This document shows positions 1-8,700 of a stretch of DNA of 64,000 nucleotides, in pieces. The notes beneath the pieces are model-generated. The model was not told where the DNA came from and did not search any database. It was given only the letters and a program-made list of their open reading frames with translations. This stretch comes from Moorella sp. E308F. GTDB lineage: Bacteria; Bacillota; DSM-521; Neomoorellales; Neomoorellaceae. Each line of letters begins with the position of its first letter. Within the stretch, counting starts at the first letter, position 1. The stretch lies in the NCBI RefSeq assembly GCF_006538365.1, contig NZ_BJKN01000002.1, forward strand, positions 143,266 through 207,265, in the 5' to 3' direction. Made by a program: the position numbers and the translations under genes.

Positions 1-1135
1 GCCCGCCGCAAGAATCACATACGAGCGTTGTTTCTTCCTGGGTTTCCATCAGCCCCTCGGTGTCGTAATAGATCTGGCGCCGGCGGCTGATTTCTTTTTT
101 ATCCCGGACATATTCAGCCCGCAATGTTTCCCGCTGCTGCCAGGCCTGGTAGGTTTCTTCGCACAGGCGGGCGATGTAGTCGCTGACCCGGGAAGACTGG
201 GCCACCCTGGCCGGGTTGTAGTCAGGCTCCAGAATGCCGGAATAATCGAGTCCAGCCAGGGCCAGAATAATCCCTACATTGACATAGGGCAGGGCGCCTT
301 CGATGGAGTAGCCGCCTTCTAAGACGGCAATGTCCGGCTGCAGGCGGTCATTCAGGCGGGCATAACCCCGGGCGGAAAAACGCATGTTGGTGATGGGATC
401 GGTATAATGGTTATCCTGGCCGGCGGAATTGATGACCAGATCGGGTTTAAAATCGGCCAGGACGGGCAGGATGAAATGTTCCAGGGCGTAGAGGAAACCT
501 TCTTCGCCTGTCTCGGGCGGCAGGGGCAGGTTTAAATTATAGCCGAAGGCGTTCGGTCCCCCGAACTCATTTAAGAAGCCGGTGCCGGGGTAGAGGGTAC
601 GCCCGTCCTGGTGTAAAGAAATATAAAGGGTGTCTGGATCATGCCAGTAGATGTCCTGGCTGCCGTCGCCGTGGTGGCAGTCGGTATCCACAATGGCGAT
701 GCGCTTTTTACCATAATGACGGCGGATATATTCGATCATAATGGCTTCTATATTAATATTGCAGAAGCCACGGGCGCCGTGGACGATGCGCATGGCATGG
801 TGTCCCGGCGGCCGGACGATGGCAAAGGCTTTATCCACCTCACCTTTGAGGACGGCTTCAGCAGCCACGATAGCGCCGCCGGCGGCTATCAGGTGGGATT
901 CGGTGATCCGGGACATGACATCAGGGACACAGACGTGCACCCTTTCCACATCGGCTATGGCAGCCAGGCGGGGGCGGTATTCATAGATGCCGTCGATATC
1001 CAGGATGCCTTCTTCCAGGACCTGGTCCTGGGTATAGAGGAGCCGCTCTTCCCGTTCCGGGTGGGTAGGGCTGATGGCCCAGTCAAAGGCCGGGAAGAAG
1101 ACCAGGCCCAGGCGGCGGGCGGCTTTATACATCAT
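1..1135 (-). CDS. Histone deacetylase-superfamily hydrolase (3' end beyond window)
   Basis: Likely a zinc-dependent deacetylase/amidohydrolase of the HDAC, AcuC and acetylpolyamine amidohydrolase superfamily. Read on the minus strand from ATG-ATG at 1135/1132, it shows the family motifs in order: RPPGHHA, DTDCHHGDG (metal-binding Asp/His region), SLHQDGRTLYPGTG, NLPLPP and NSAGQDN. The last part visible is a charged helical stretch followed by a CDSCGG motif at the window edge, unusual for this family and perhaps the start of a small zinc-binding tail. The start overlaps the stop of the upstream hydantoinase-like gene, so the two are probably translationally coupled. Substrate unknown. The C-terminus is not in the window. 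Confidence 0.88.
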   Translation of the reverse strand, partial: MMYKAARRLGLVFFPAFDWAISPTHPEREERLLYTQDQVLEEGILDIDGIYEYRPRLAAIADVERVHVCVPDVMSRITESHLIAAGGAIVAAEAVLKGEVDKAFAIVRPPGHHAMRIVHGARGFCNINIEAIMIEYIRRHYGKKRIAIVDTDCHHGDGSQDIYWHDPDTLYISLHQDGRTLYPGTGFLNEFGGPNAFGYNLNLPLPPETGEEGFLYALEHFILPVLADFKPDLVINSAGQDNHYTDPITNMRFSARGYARLNDRLQPDIAVLEGGYSIEGALPYVNVGIILALAGLDYSGILEPDYNPARVAQSSRVSDYIARLCEETYQAWQQRETLRAEYVRDKKEISRRRQIYYDTEGLMETQEETTLVCDSCGG

Positions 1136-2798
1136 CCCCATCTCCCTTCAGCGGAGTGACCCGGGGTTTAACCTGAACTTTTACCCGGATATTTTTACCG
1201 GTTGTATAAAAACCGGAAACCATATTAAAGGCTTGTTCTTCCACTACTTCCAGCTCGGTGCCGGCCGCTTCCGGGGTCAGGCGCAAAAGACGCCCGCGCA
1301 AAAGCTCCAGGGCGCGGGTACGGGCCCGCTCCAGGTTGTAGCCGGCAGGGATCTTTTCCCGGATGCCCTCTTCGGGAACAGTTAGCAGTCCCTGTTCGGT
1401 ATCGGCCAGGAGGGTCAATTCCGTAGTGGGCTGGCTTAAAGCTGCCCCGATGGCATTGGCCACCCCGGCCAGGTTGGGGACGGTGACCGGGAGGCCGAAA
1501 GCAGCTTCCAGCTCGGCCGCCAGTATGGGCGCCGGGGCGCCAATGACAATCACCTGGGCGGGCTGTAATTGTTTACCTTCCAGCACTTCGCGGACGGTGT
1601 AGACCGGCCGGCTGTTGATTTTATCCAGCAGGGTCCGACACTGCCGGGCAATTTCCCCCGCCATTTGCTGCAAAATCGCTGCGGCCATATTCAGTGTACT
1701 AAGTCCCAGTTTATCGCCCAATTCGGCTATGCCCTGGCGGGCGGCGGCCTTATCCCCTAGGTCCAGGCGACCCAGGGTAATGAGGGCGTCGGTAGGGGTC
1801 ACGGCCGGGCCCCCCAGGGCCCGGGCCGGCCCCTGGCGGTCGGGGCCGATGGTTAAACGCCCCTCCTTTACCCGCAGGCAGCTGTCGCCCCCCAGACCCA
1901 GGGAGTAGCTGAACAGCGCGCGCACCAGGGTGGGGTAGCCGGCAAGGCTTATGCCGGTGGGTTCATAGAGGGGCACACCGCCGGCCAGGAAAGCAATATC
2001 AGTGGTTGTTCCGCCTATATCCAGGATGATAGCATCTTGCTGAGCTGGCACCAGGGCCAGGGCGCCCATGACGCTGGCCGCAGGGCCGGAAAGGATGGTT
2101 TCAACAGGTAAGGCCCGCGAGGCCTCCAGGGAGAGGGTGCCGCCGTCGGCCTTTAAAATATAGGGAGCAAAGGGTAAATTCTTTCTGGCAGTAAAAGTTT
2201 CAATGGCAGCCGCAAAGGAACTATAGGTAGCGGCGACGGCGCTGTTCAGATAGGCGGTGAAGACCCGGCGGGGAAAGTTTAACCGGCCTGACAGGCGGTG
2301 GCCCATGGTAATAAAATCGTAGCCAGGGGACAGGGCCTGCTTGATGCCGAGTTCGTGCTCCGGATTGCGGGTTGAGAACTTGCCGACAATGGCCAGGTGG
2401 CGGATGCCGGCCTGCTGCAGCTCCCTGTCGGCAGCCTTAATCTCCGCTTCTACCAGAGGGCTGGTGGGGCGGCCGCGGTGGTCGATGGACCCCGAGAGGA
2501 TGAAGTTTTTCTGGCCACAGGCGAGTACGGCGGGATTTAAGCCCGGCCCCGGCTCCAGGAGCAAACCTACGGGGCTGGTGCGGCCGGTAACGATGGCATT
2601 GGTGCAAATAGTTGTGCTTAAATTGAGGCGTTTTATTGCGGAGGGTTCGATCCCGGCCAGGACAGCTTCCAGGGCTCGGGTAATAGTGCCGAGGTAGTCC
2701 GCCTGGTCGGTAGTTGTTTTATAGTGGCGCAGGATGCGGCCCCCGGCAATGAGGACGGCATCGGTGTGGGTGCCACCCATATCCAGTCCTACAAACAT
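1125..2798 (-). CDS. Hydantoinase/oxoprolinase-family protein (HyuA-like)
   Basis: A 557-residue ASKHA-fold protein of the hydantoinase A/oxoprolinase/acetone carboxylase beta family, which carry out ATP-dependent ring opening or carboxylation. Visible: the N-terminal phosphate-binding motif GLDMGGTHTDAV, a second nucleotide motif DIGGTTTD near the middle and a Gly-rich GLGGDS segment. It is shorter than the roughly 700 residues usual for HyuA, and no HyuB partner is present. ATG at 2798 follows GGAGGCGAGG. It is the first gene of a minus-strand pair with the HDAC-like gene, overlapping it by 11 bases. The actual substrate cannot be told from sequence. Confidence 0.85.
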   Translation of the reverse strand: MFVGLDMGGTHTDAVLIAGGRILRHYKTTTDQADYLGTITRALEAVLAGIEPSAIKRLNLSTTICTNAIVTGRTSPVGLLLEPGPGLNPAVLACGQKNFILSGSIDHRGRPTSPLVEAEIKAADRELQQAGIRHLAIVGKFSTRNPEHELGIKQALSPGYDFITMGHRLSGRLNFPRRVFTAYLNSAVAATYSSFAAAIETFTARKNLPFAPYILKADGGTLSLEASRALPVETILSGPAASVMGALALVPAQQDAIILDIGGTTTDIAFLAGGVPLYEPTGISLAGYPTLVRALFSYSLGLGGDSCLRVKEGRLTIGPDRQGPARALGGPAVTPTDALITLGRLDLGDKAAARQGIAELGDKLGLSTLNMAAAILQQMAGEIARQCRTLLDKINSRPVYTVREVLEGKQLQPAQVIVIGAPAPILAAELEAAFGLPVTVPNLAGVANAIGAALSQPTTELTLLADTEQGLLTVPEEGIREKIPAGYNLERARTRALELLRGRLLRLTPEAAGTELEVVEEQAFNMVSGFYTTGKNIRVKVQVKPRVTPLKGDGDDV

Positions 2799-2999
2799 TT
2801 GCCTCGCCTCCAGGTTTATTTTAGAACTTTAAACCGGGAGTTGCAAGGATAATGCATTATCGGCCCATTATTTTCTGCGTTTTACGAGTTTAACTTTGAA
2901 AATGCTTTAAAAGAATATAAAGGTAGTATTTGCGGGTCACTCCTGGCATATGAATGATAGCGGGCGGTTCTGCGCCTGCCTGCGAACATTGTTAGCGAG

Positions 3000-3917
3000 G
3001 TGAAGAAGTTGCCAGCCACCGCCCGGCTGACTAATTTCTATAGCAAGGTAATGCTGGAGGGGGAAGAGCAGTTCAGCACCGTTACCATTGAAGCCACTGC
3101 ACCGCCTCCCGTGGCAATCGACTATCCAGAACCGGGTACCTGCCGGGTGACCCTCCGGGCCATCCTGAATATGTACCCCGGCCCCCTCTATATCCAGGAC
3201 GGTATTCTCCGGGAAGTAACGGTTGAGCCTGGTGAAAGGCAGGTTACTTTTAACATCAGCCTTGATGAGGCCGTCCAGGCGACGTCGACGGTGGTAGAAG
3301 GTATACCCTACCGGGTGGTGTTGTGCTTCAGCCGTCGGCCCCTGCAGGAATTTTACCGGGATAAATTAATTATACTCGATCCGGGCCACGGGGGGACCGA
3401 TGGCGGCTGGCGGGGACCGGTCAATCTCTGGGAGCGGGATATGGCGTGGAAGACCGCCCTGGAACTGGCGCGGGTCATGGAGGGTTTTAAAGCCCGGGTG
3501 ATCTGGACCCGCCAGGCAGAGGAAAACCCCTCCTGGCAGGAACGCCTGCAGAAAGTTACCCCGGCTACTTTTTGCTTTATCAGCATTCACGAGCATGGTG
3601 CAGAGGATGAATGCCAGCGAGGGACGGCCGTCCTTTATAATCCCGCTTTTCGGGGTAATGAGGAACTGGCGGCAAAGGTTTTAGAGAGAATCGTGGCCAG
3701 GGTCAAGACACCGGTACGGGGAGTTAAAGCAGACGAGGAGCTGGCCTGCCTTGGGGAGGTGCCCGGCTTAAAGCTGGAACCGGTAGCCATTACCAACTGG
3801 GTCGATGAAGGTTTGCTGCGCAACCCCTATTTCCATCAGAAGGTAGCCCTGGCTACCGCTGTAGCTATCAAACAATATTTCCAGCGGGGGAAATATGCCT
3901 ATGGCCGGGAAGAATGA
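3000..3917 (+). CDS. N-acetylmuramoyl-L-alanine amidase (Amidase_3)
   Basis: Predicted zinc-dependent peptidoglycan amidase cleaving the MurNAc-L-Ala bond. The N-terminal ~118 residues form a beta-rich AMIN-like region. The catalytic domain follows, with DPGHGGTDGG (zinc His about residue 130), a Glu in NLWERD and SIHEHG, the position usually read as SIHxN. No signal peptide or membrane segment is visible, so it may act on the spore or mother-cell side, or be exported without a cleavable signal. GTG at 3000 gives 305 residues, but TTG at 3009 sits better behind GAGGTGA and may be the true start. The 3' end overlaps the next gene by 23 bases. Confidence 0.82.
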   Translation: MKKLPATARLTNFYSKVMLEGEEQFSTVTIEATAPPPVAIDYPEPGTCRVTLRAILNMYPGPLYIQDGILREVTVEPGERQVTFNISLDEAVQATSTVVEGIPYRVVLCFSRRPLQEFYRDKLIILDPGHGGTDGGWRGPVNLWERDMAWKTALELARVMEGFKARVIWTRQAEENPSWQERLQKVTPATFCFISIHEHGAEDECQRGTAVLYNPAFRGNEELAAKVLERIVARVKTPVRGVKADEELACLGEVPGLKLEPVAITNWVDEGLLRNPYFHQKVALATAVAIKQYFQRGKYAYGREE

Positions 3918-4563
3918 GAAAAAATTCTTCTATAAAATACCCATCCGCACCCATATCATTACCGAAAACGACGATATAGTCAGCCTGGCCATAAAATATA
4001 GTACCGGTATTGCTGCGCCCGGCGATGTCATCTGCCTGGCGGAAAGTGTCGTCGCCATTAGCCAGGGACGGGCTATTTTACCGGAAACAGTACGCCCCGG
4101 GAGGCTGGCCCGTTTTTTAAGCCGTTTTCCCGGTAAAGACGGGAGTCTCGCCACGCCGCCGGCCATGCAGCTGGCCATTGAAGAAGCAGGTAGAGCGCGC
4201 ATCCTGGCCGGCTGTGCCGCGGCTGCTGTGGGCCGGTTGATCAAGAAAAAGGGCCTTTTCTACATTGTAGCCGGGCGCGAGCTGGCCCTGATCGATGATA
4301 TAGCCGGTACCATGTACCCCTACGAGAGACATATTGTCATGGGACCTAAAAACCCGGGCCGGCTAGTACAGGGTATTAAAAAGGCTACCGGTGCAGAAGC
4401 CGTGATTGCCGATGTCAATGATAAAGGGTGTGTTGACATCCTGAGCATCACTGATAAGCGTTACAGGCAAGCAGTAATTGAGGCTTTAAGGGATAATCCC
4501 TTTGGCAATGAAGATGAGCAGACGCCCATAGTTATCCTCAAGCGCCGGGAAATGAGGGGATAG
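3895..4563 (+). CDS. Coenzyme F420-0:L-glutamate ligase-like protein
   Basis: A 222-residue protein resembling the CofE/FbiB N-terminal domain, which adds gamma-glutamyl residues to F420-0. The N-terminus (IPIRTHIITENDDIVSLAIKY, then PGDVICLAESVVAISQGR) matches the family's opening. Such genes are common in Clostridia not known to make F420, so the substrate may be another gamma-glutamylated compound. ATG at 3895 lies inside the upstream amidase gene with GCGGGGG just before it; ATG 3901 is an alternative. A strong terminator follows at 4574, so amidase plus ligase form a two-gene unit. Confidence 0.78.
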   Translation: MPMAGKNEKKFFYKIPIRTHIITENDDIVSLAIKYSTGIAAPGDVICLAESVVAISQGRAILPETVRPGRLARFLSRFPGKDGSLATPPAMQLAIEEAGRARILAGCAAAAVGRLIKKKGLFYIVAGRELALIDDIAGTMYPYERHIVMGPKNPGRLVQGIKKATGAEAVIADVNDKGCVDILSITDKRYRQAVIEALRDNPFGNEDEQTPIVILKRREMRG

Positions 4564-4573
4564 ATGGCCATAG

Positions 4574-4600
4574 AATCGCCCAATGACGGGCGATTTTTTA
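4574..4600 (+). terminator. Rho-independent terminator after the F420-ligase-like gene
   Basis: AATCGCCC and GGGCGATT form an 8-bp perfect stem around a 6-base loop, directly followed by a T run. Confidence 0.9.
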
Positions 4601-4601
4601 C

Positions 4602-4631
4602 TTGTCCTGCAAGTGGACGAGAACGTATAAT
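4602..4631 (+). promoter_or_regulatory. Sigma-A-type promoter for the isocitrate dehydrogenase-like gene
   Basis: TTGTCC (4602-4607) and a perfect TATAAT (4626-4631) are separated by 18 bases, about 35 bases upstream of the start codon. A small inverted repeat GTCC/GGAC lies in the spacer. Assigned by eye from consensus only. Confidence 0.6.
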
Positions 4632-4666
4632 AATGGGGTAATGAGATTTTCTGGAGGTGGCTTTAG

Positions 4667-5674
4667 TTGAAGCATGTGGTTACCCTGATACCGGGTGATG
4701 GTACCGGCCCGGAACTGATTGCTGCGGCCCGGCGGGTCCTGGATGCCAGCGGGGCCGAGCTTGAGTGGGAAGTCGTGGCGGCCGGGGAGACGGCCCAGGA
4801 GAAGTACGGCAGCGTATTACCAGAGGAAACCCTGGCTTCCATTCGTAAAAACGGCGTGGCCCTTAAAGGCCCTATTACTACGCCGGTAGGCACCGGTTTT
4901 CGCAGTGTCAATGTGGCTTTACGGAAAGAACTTGACCTTTATGCCAATATTCGCCCGGCTCGTAACCTGCCCAATGTACCCTCCCGCTACCAGGGTGTCG
5001 ACCTGGTCATTTTTCGAGAGAACACGGAAGATCTCTATGCCGGTATAGAACATATGGTAGGAGAGGAAGCAGCGGAAAGTATTAAAATTATCACCCGCAA
5101 AGGTTCCGAACGCATTGCCCGGGCAGCCTTTGAATATGCCCGCCGCAACGGCAGGAAAAGGGTGACGGCCGGGCACAAAGCCAATATCATGAAATTCAGC
5201 GACGGCCTTTTCTTGCGGACTTTTTATGAAGTGGCTCAAGATTACCCCGATCTAACTGCCGACGACCGTATTGTGGACAACCTGAGCATGCAGCTGGTGC
5301 AGAAACCAGAACAATATGATGTCCTGGTGCTGCCCAACCTCTACGGTGATATCCTTTCCGACCTCTGCGCCGGCCTGGTAGGCGGCCTGGGGGTGGCGCC
5401 GGGAGCGAATATCGGCGACCGGGCGGCTGTTTTTGAACCCATCCACGGCAGTGCGCCCAAATATGCCGGCCAGAACAAGGTTAACCCCCTGGCAACCATC
5501 CTCTCCGGGGTAATGATGCTGGAGCATTTAGGCGAAAAGGAAGCTGCCGCGAGGATTCAGAAGGCTATCCTGGCTGTCCTGGCCGAAGGAAAATACCTAA
5601 CCTATGACCTGGGAGGCACTGCCGGTACCAGCGAAATGGCCGACGCTATTGTAAGGCAGCTGGAGAAGGCGTAG
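4667..5674 (+). CDS. NAD(P)-dependent isocitrate/isopropylmalate-type dehydrogenase
   Basis: A 335-residue beta-decarboxylating dehydrogenase, most like short NAD-dependent isocitrate dehydrogenases. Motifs: IPGDGTGPE at the N-terminus; substrate-binding arginines around [36 protein letters not shown]; the [12 protein letters not shown] lysine region; the metal-binding [10 protein letters not shown] aspartates; and [15 protein letters not shown] of the cofactor loop. The serine of a phosphorylatable IDH loop is replaced by TGF. TTG start behind CTGGAGGTGG. Isopropylmalate, homoisocitrate or tartrate cannot be wholly excluded, but the [11 protein letters not shown] context favours isocitrate, feeding 2-oxoglutarate synthesis in an incomplete TCA pathway. 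Confidence 0.88.
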   Translation: MKHVVTLIPGDGTGPELIAAARRVLDASGAELEWEVVAAGETAQEKYGSVLPEETLASIRKNGVALKGPITTPVGTGFRSVNVALRKELDLYANIRPARNLPNVPSRYQGVDLVIFRENTEDLYAGIEHMVGEEAAESIKIITRKGSERIARAAFEYARRNGRKRVTAGHKANIMKFSDGLFLRTFYEVAQDYPDLTADDRIVDNLSMQLVQKPEQYDVLVLPNLYGDILSDLCAGLVGGLGVAPGANIGDRAAVFEPIHGSAPKYAGQNKVNPLATILSGVMMLEHLGEKEAAARIQKAILAVLAEGKYLTYDLGGTAGTSEMADAIVRQLEKA

Positions 5675-5695
5675 CTGCCTGGTGGAGGGGTAGGA

Positions 5696-6376
5696 GTGGC
5701 CTTATTTGCCATAGCCGATCTGCACCTGGGTCGCGATATGGCTATGTTTGGGCCGGTATGGGAAAACCACCAGGCTAAGCTTGCGGCCCGCTGGCAGAGG
5801 GTGGTCAACCCCGGGGATACAGTTTTAATCCTGGGAGATATCAGCTGGGGCATGCGCCTCGATGATGCCTTGCCCGACCTGCAGTTCCTCAAGTCCCTGC
5901 CGGGGTCCAAGCGCATCCTGAAGGGGAATCACGACTACTGGTGGCAGACGGAGCGTAAAATGGCGGCGGCCATCCTTGATGCGGATCTTGCCCTTTTAAA
6001 GCCGGAGATCATTGCCGGAATGGCCGTCTGCGGCACCCGGGGCTGGCTGGTCCCCCAGCACCCTCTATATAATGAAGAGACGGATGGGAAAGTTTACCGG
6101 CGAGAAGTTTTGCGCCTGGAGATGGCCCTGAATGGTGTGCAGAAGCTGCGCCGGGAAGAGCCCCTGGCCGTGATGATGCATTTTCCCCCGGCCTGTCGTG
6201 GTGAAGCGACCGATTTTATAAGCCTAATGCAGAGCTATGGTGTCAGTCACTGTTATTACGGGCACCTCCACGGCGCTGACCAGGAAAAAGCCCTGGCAGG
6301 GAAGGAGTGGGGCATTAACTTTCACCTGGTTGCTGCCGACTATGTGAATTTTACCCCGGTTCTGGTATCCTGTTAA
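5696..6376 (+). CDS. Calcineurin-like metallophosphoesterase
   Basis: A 226-residue predicted phosphohydrolase with the binuclear-metal motifs in order: ADLHLG (D-x-H), GDISWG (GD), GNHDYWW (GNHD), MMHFPP (H) and YGHLHG (GHxH). No signal peptide, so cytoplasmic. GTG start 7 bases after GGAGGGG. It follows the dehydrogenase by 21 bases and is probably co-transcribed with it. Substrate unknown. Confidence 0.88.
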   Translation: MALFAIADLHLGRDMAMFGPVWENHQAKLAARWQRVVNPGDTVLILGDISWGMRLDDALPDLQFLKSLPGSKRILKGNHDYWWQTERKMAAAILDADLALLKPEIIAGMAVCGTRGWLVPQHPLYNEETDGKVYRREVLRLEMALNGVQKLRREEPLAVMMHFPPACRGEATDFISLMQSYGVSHCYYGHLHGADQEKALAGKEWGINFHLVAADYVNFTPVLVSC

Positions 6377-6382
6377 AATGGT

Positions 6383-6419
6383 GACCTGTCCATATTATGT
6401 GGACAGGTCGCTGAGTTTT
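6383..6419 (+). terminator. Stem-loop terminator after the phosphoesterase
   Basis: GACCTGTCC (6383-6391) pairs perfectly with GGACAGGTC (6401-6409), followed by GCTGAGTTTTA. The T run is weak and offset, so it could also be an attenuator before the NAGPA-domain gene. Confidence 0.6.
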
Positions 6420-6424
6420 AGGAA

Positions 6425-6441
6425 CCTTAAGGTCCTTAAGG
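6425..6441. repeat. Tandem palindromic octamer CCTTAAGG
   Basis: Two copies of the self-complementary CCTTAAGG separated by one T, just upstream of the gene starting at 6484. Could be an operator for a dimeric regulator or a hairpin in the mRNA leader. Nothing in the window identifies the regulator. Confidence 0.45.
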
Positions 6442-6483
6442 ACGTCTAAAGATAGGGAAGTCTCTATTTTTGGAGGAAAAGTT

Positions 6484-8682
6484 ATGAACTACATACGGAA
6501 ACGGGTTTTATCTGTCTTTCTGACTGTTTTCCTGGCTGTCGGCTTGCTGGCCAATCCCCTGCTGTCTCTGGCAGCCGCTTCCTGGCAGGTGGTACCTGAG
6601 GTAGAAAAAATACCTCTGGCCACTGGCGTGCAGTATTCGGCCTACCAAATTACTGCTCCCGGCTATAAGGAGGCAGTGAAGGTTTTAACTATCGATCCCC
6701 GGGACAAGTTTACAATTCTGGAGACGTCCGTATCCCACGGCAACCTGGCCCTTGACCAGGAAAGACCCACGGCTATGGCCGCCAGGCTGGCCAAGGAAGG
6801 TAAGGCTGCAGTAGCGGCAACAAATGGTGATTTCTACAGCACCCGGGTGCCTTACTTGCCCATCGGCCTGCAGATAAGCAACGGTGAGCTGTTAATCAGC
6901 CCCCAGGGGTTTCCGGCCCTGGGGTTGACCGGGGACAAAAAAGCCATTATCGGAACTCCTGTTATGGCCGCCTACCTGACGGTGACCAGGGAAATAGCGG
7001 GAAAAGGCGGAAGTGTGGCCCGGGTGGTTTACACTTATCCTATCGCCCATGTCAACCGGGAAAGGGGGGCCGACATGCTGGTCCTCTATACCCCGGCCTT
7101 TGCGGCCCGCACCGGCACCAATGACTACGGTACGGAGATAATTCTGAAAGGCGTTGACCTGCCCGTTAAAGCAGGACGAACATATACCGGCACCGTGGCT
7201 GTCAGGATTGACGCCAAGGGTAATAACTCCATCCCGCCGGACGGGGTAGTCCTCTCCGGCCACGGGAAGGCCCAGGAGTTTTTAAAACAGCTTCATGCTG
7301 GCGACAGGGTTAGTTTCACCATCAGGTTTACCGATACCCGCTGGCATGATGTTGTCCAGGCTGTGGGCGGCCATGAGATTATCCTGCAAAACGGGCAGGT
7401 CGTCCTGCCCGCGAACAGCACGGACCCCCTGGTGAGGTCCCGCCACCCCCGGACGGCTGTTGGCCTCACGAAGGACGGCCGCCTGGAGATAGTGGTCGCC
7501 GATGGCCGCCAGCCCGGCTACAGTGACGGTATGACCCTTTACGAACTGGCCGCATTTATGCAATCCAGGGGGATAGTCGCGGCCCTGAACCTTGATGGTG
7601 GCGGTTCATCAGTGCTGGCGGCCCGAAATGTCGGCGAGCATGAGCTATCGATTTTAAACCAACCTTCCGACGGTCAGGAAAGGCCGGTTACCAATGGCCT
7701 GGTTGTTTTTTCCACCGCCCCCCGGGGTCAACTCAGCCATTTATACCTGGTTCCTGACGTAATCAAGGTGTATAAAGGCAGTAAAGTGCAATTCAGCCTC
7801 AAGGCCCAGGATAATTATTATAACCCTGCTCCGGTACCTGACGGTGTGACCTGGCAGGTGGCGGGGAATGTGGGTCGCTTTATTTCCCCCGGCCTGTTCC
7901 AGGCTGCTAACCCCGGCCAGGGTGAGATTACCGCCCGGACAGGGCGGGTAAAAGCTACCGCCAGGGTTACTGTCGTCGATAAGGTATACAGGCTGGAAGT
8001 TACCCCGGCTATTGCCACCCTGCAGCCCGGTGCTGTCCAGCACTTTACAGTAACGGCCTTTGATACCGAGGGCAATAAAATATATGTCGACAGCTCTTTG
8101 TACCAGTGGACGGTCAGCGAAGGGCTGGGCCGGTTTGACCCGGAAAAAGGGCAGCTCGCATTGGCCGGGCCGGTGAGTAATGCCTGGATCAAGGTCAGGC
8201 TGGGTGACCGGGAAGCTGTAGCCGCAATCAATCCCGCCCTGGAGCTGGCTCTAGATGGCCGGCCCGTAGCCGGGCAGGAGGTAACCCTGGTCGTCCGCCA
8301 TAACGGTGAGCCGGTAGCGGGGGCGGTGGTCCAGCAAGTCCAGCCAACAGCGGCTTTAGGCAGGGTAACGGCACAAGCCCTTTATGTAAGGTCAGGCCCG
8401 GGAACAGGGCATAAAGCCATCACCCTGGTACCGGAGGGTTACCGGCTGGCTGTCCTGGCCAGGCTGGAAAACGGCTGGCTGCAGGTGCGCCTGCCGGACG
8501 GCCGGGAAGGCTATTGTTTTGGGGAATATGTTGCTGTCCAGGAAGGCAGCCGGAACCTGGGCCAGACGGATGCCCAAGGTAGAATCCGGTTTACGGCTGG
8601 GGTGGCCGGGAGCTATAGCTTTGTCGCAATGAAAGAAGGTTATTTACAGGCTAACCTGAACCTGGTGTTTAGCGAGAAATAA
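6484..8682 (+). CDS. Secreted phosphodiester glycosidase (NAGPA) with Ig-like and SH3 domains
   Basis: A 732-residue exported protein. A Sec signal peptide (basic MNYIRKR, then a hydrophobic stretch to about residue 32) is followed by a NAGPA/phosphodiester glycosidase domain to about residue 415, with the characteristic AATNGDFY, VGLTKDGRLEIVVADGR and LNLDGGGSS motifs. Two Ig-like/Big_2-type segments follow (about 420-590). Near residues 615-680 there is a bacterial SH3 domain, with the ALYVRSGPGTGHK and GYCFGEYV hallmarks, that probably binds cell wall. Such proteins are thought to act on glycan phosphodiesters at the envelope. ATG follows GGAGGAAAAGTT. Confidence 0.87.
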   Translation: MNYIRKRVLSVFLTVFLAVGLLANPLLSLAAASWQVVPEVEKIPLATGVQYSAYQITAPGYKEAVKVLTIDPRDKFTILETSVSHGNLALDQERPTAMAARLAKEGKAAVAATNGDFYSTRVPYLPIGLQISNGELLISPQGFPALGLTGDKKAIIGTPVMAAYLTVTREIAGKGGSVARVVYTYPIAHVNRERGADMLVLYTPAFAARTGTNDYGTEIILKGVDLPVKAGRTYTGTVAVRIDAKGNNSIPPDGVVLSGHGKAQEFLKQLHAGDRVSFTIRFTDTRWHDVVQAVGGHEIILQNGQVVLPANSTDPLVRSRHPRTAVGLTKDGRLEIVVADGRQPGYSDGMTLYELAAFMQSRGIVAALNLDGGGSSVLAARNVGEHELSILNQPSDGQERPVTNGLVVFSTAPRGQLSHLYLVPDVIKVYKGSKVQFSLKAQDNYYNPAPVPDGVTWQVAGNVGRFISPGLFQAANPGQGEITARTGRVKATARVTVVDKVYRLEVTPAIATLQPGAVQHFTVTAFDTEGNKIYVDSSLYQWTVSEGLGRFDPEKGQLALAGPVSNAWIKVRLGDREAVAAINPALELALDGRPVAGQEVTLVVRHNGEPVAGAVVQQVQPTAALGRVTAQALYVRSGPGTGHKAITLVPEGYRLAVLARLENGWLQVRLPDGREGYCFGEYVAVQEGSRNLGQTDAQGRIRFTAGVAGSYSFVAMKEGYLQANLNLVFSEK

Positions 8683-8700
8683 TTTGCTCCAGGTTGCGCT

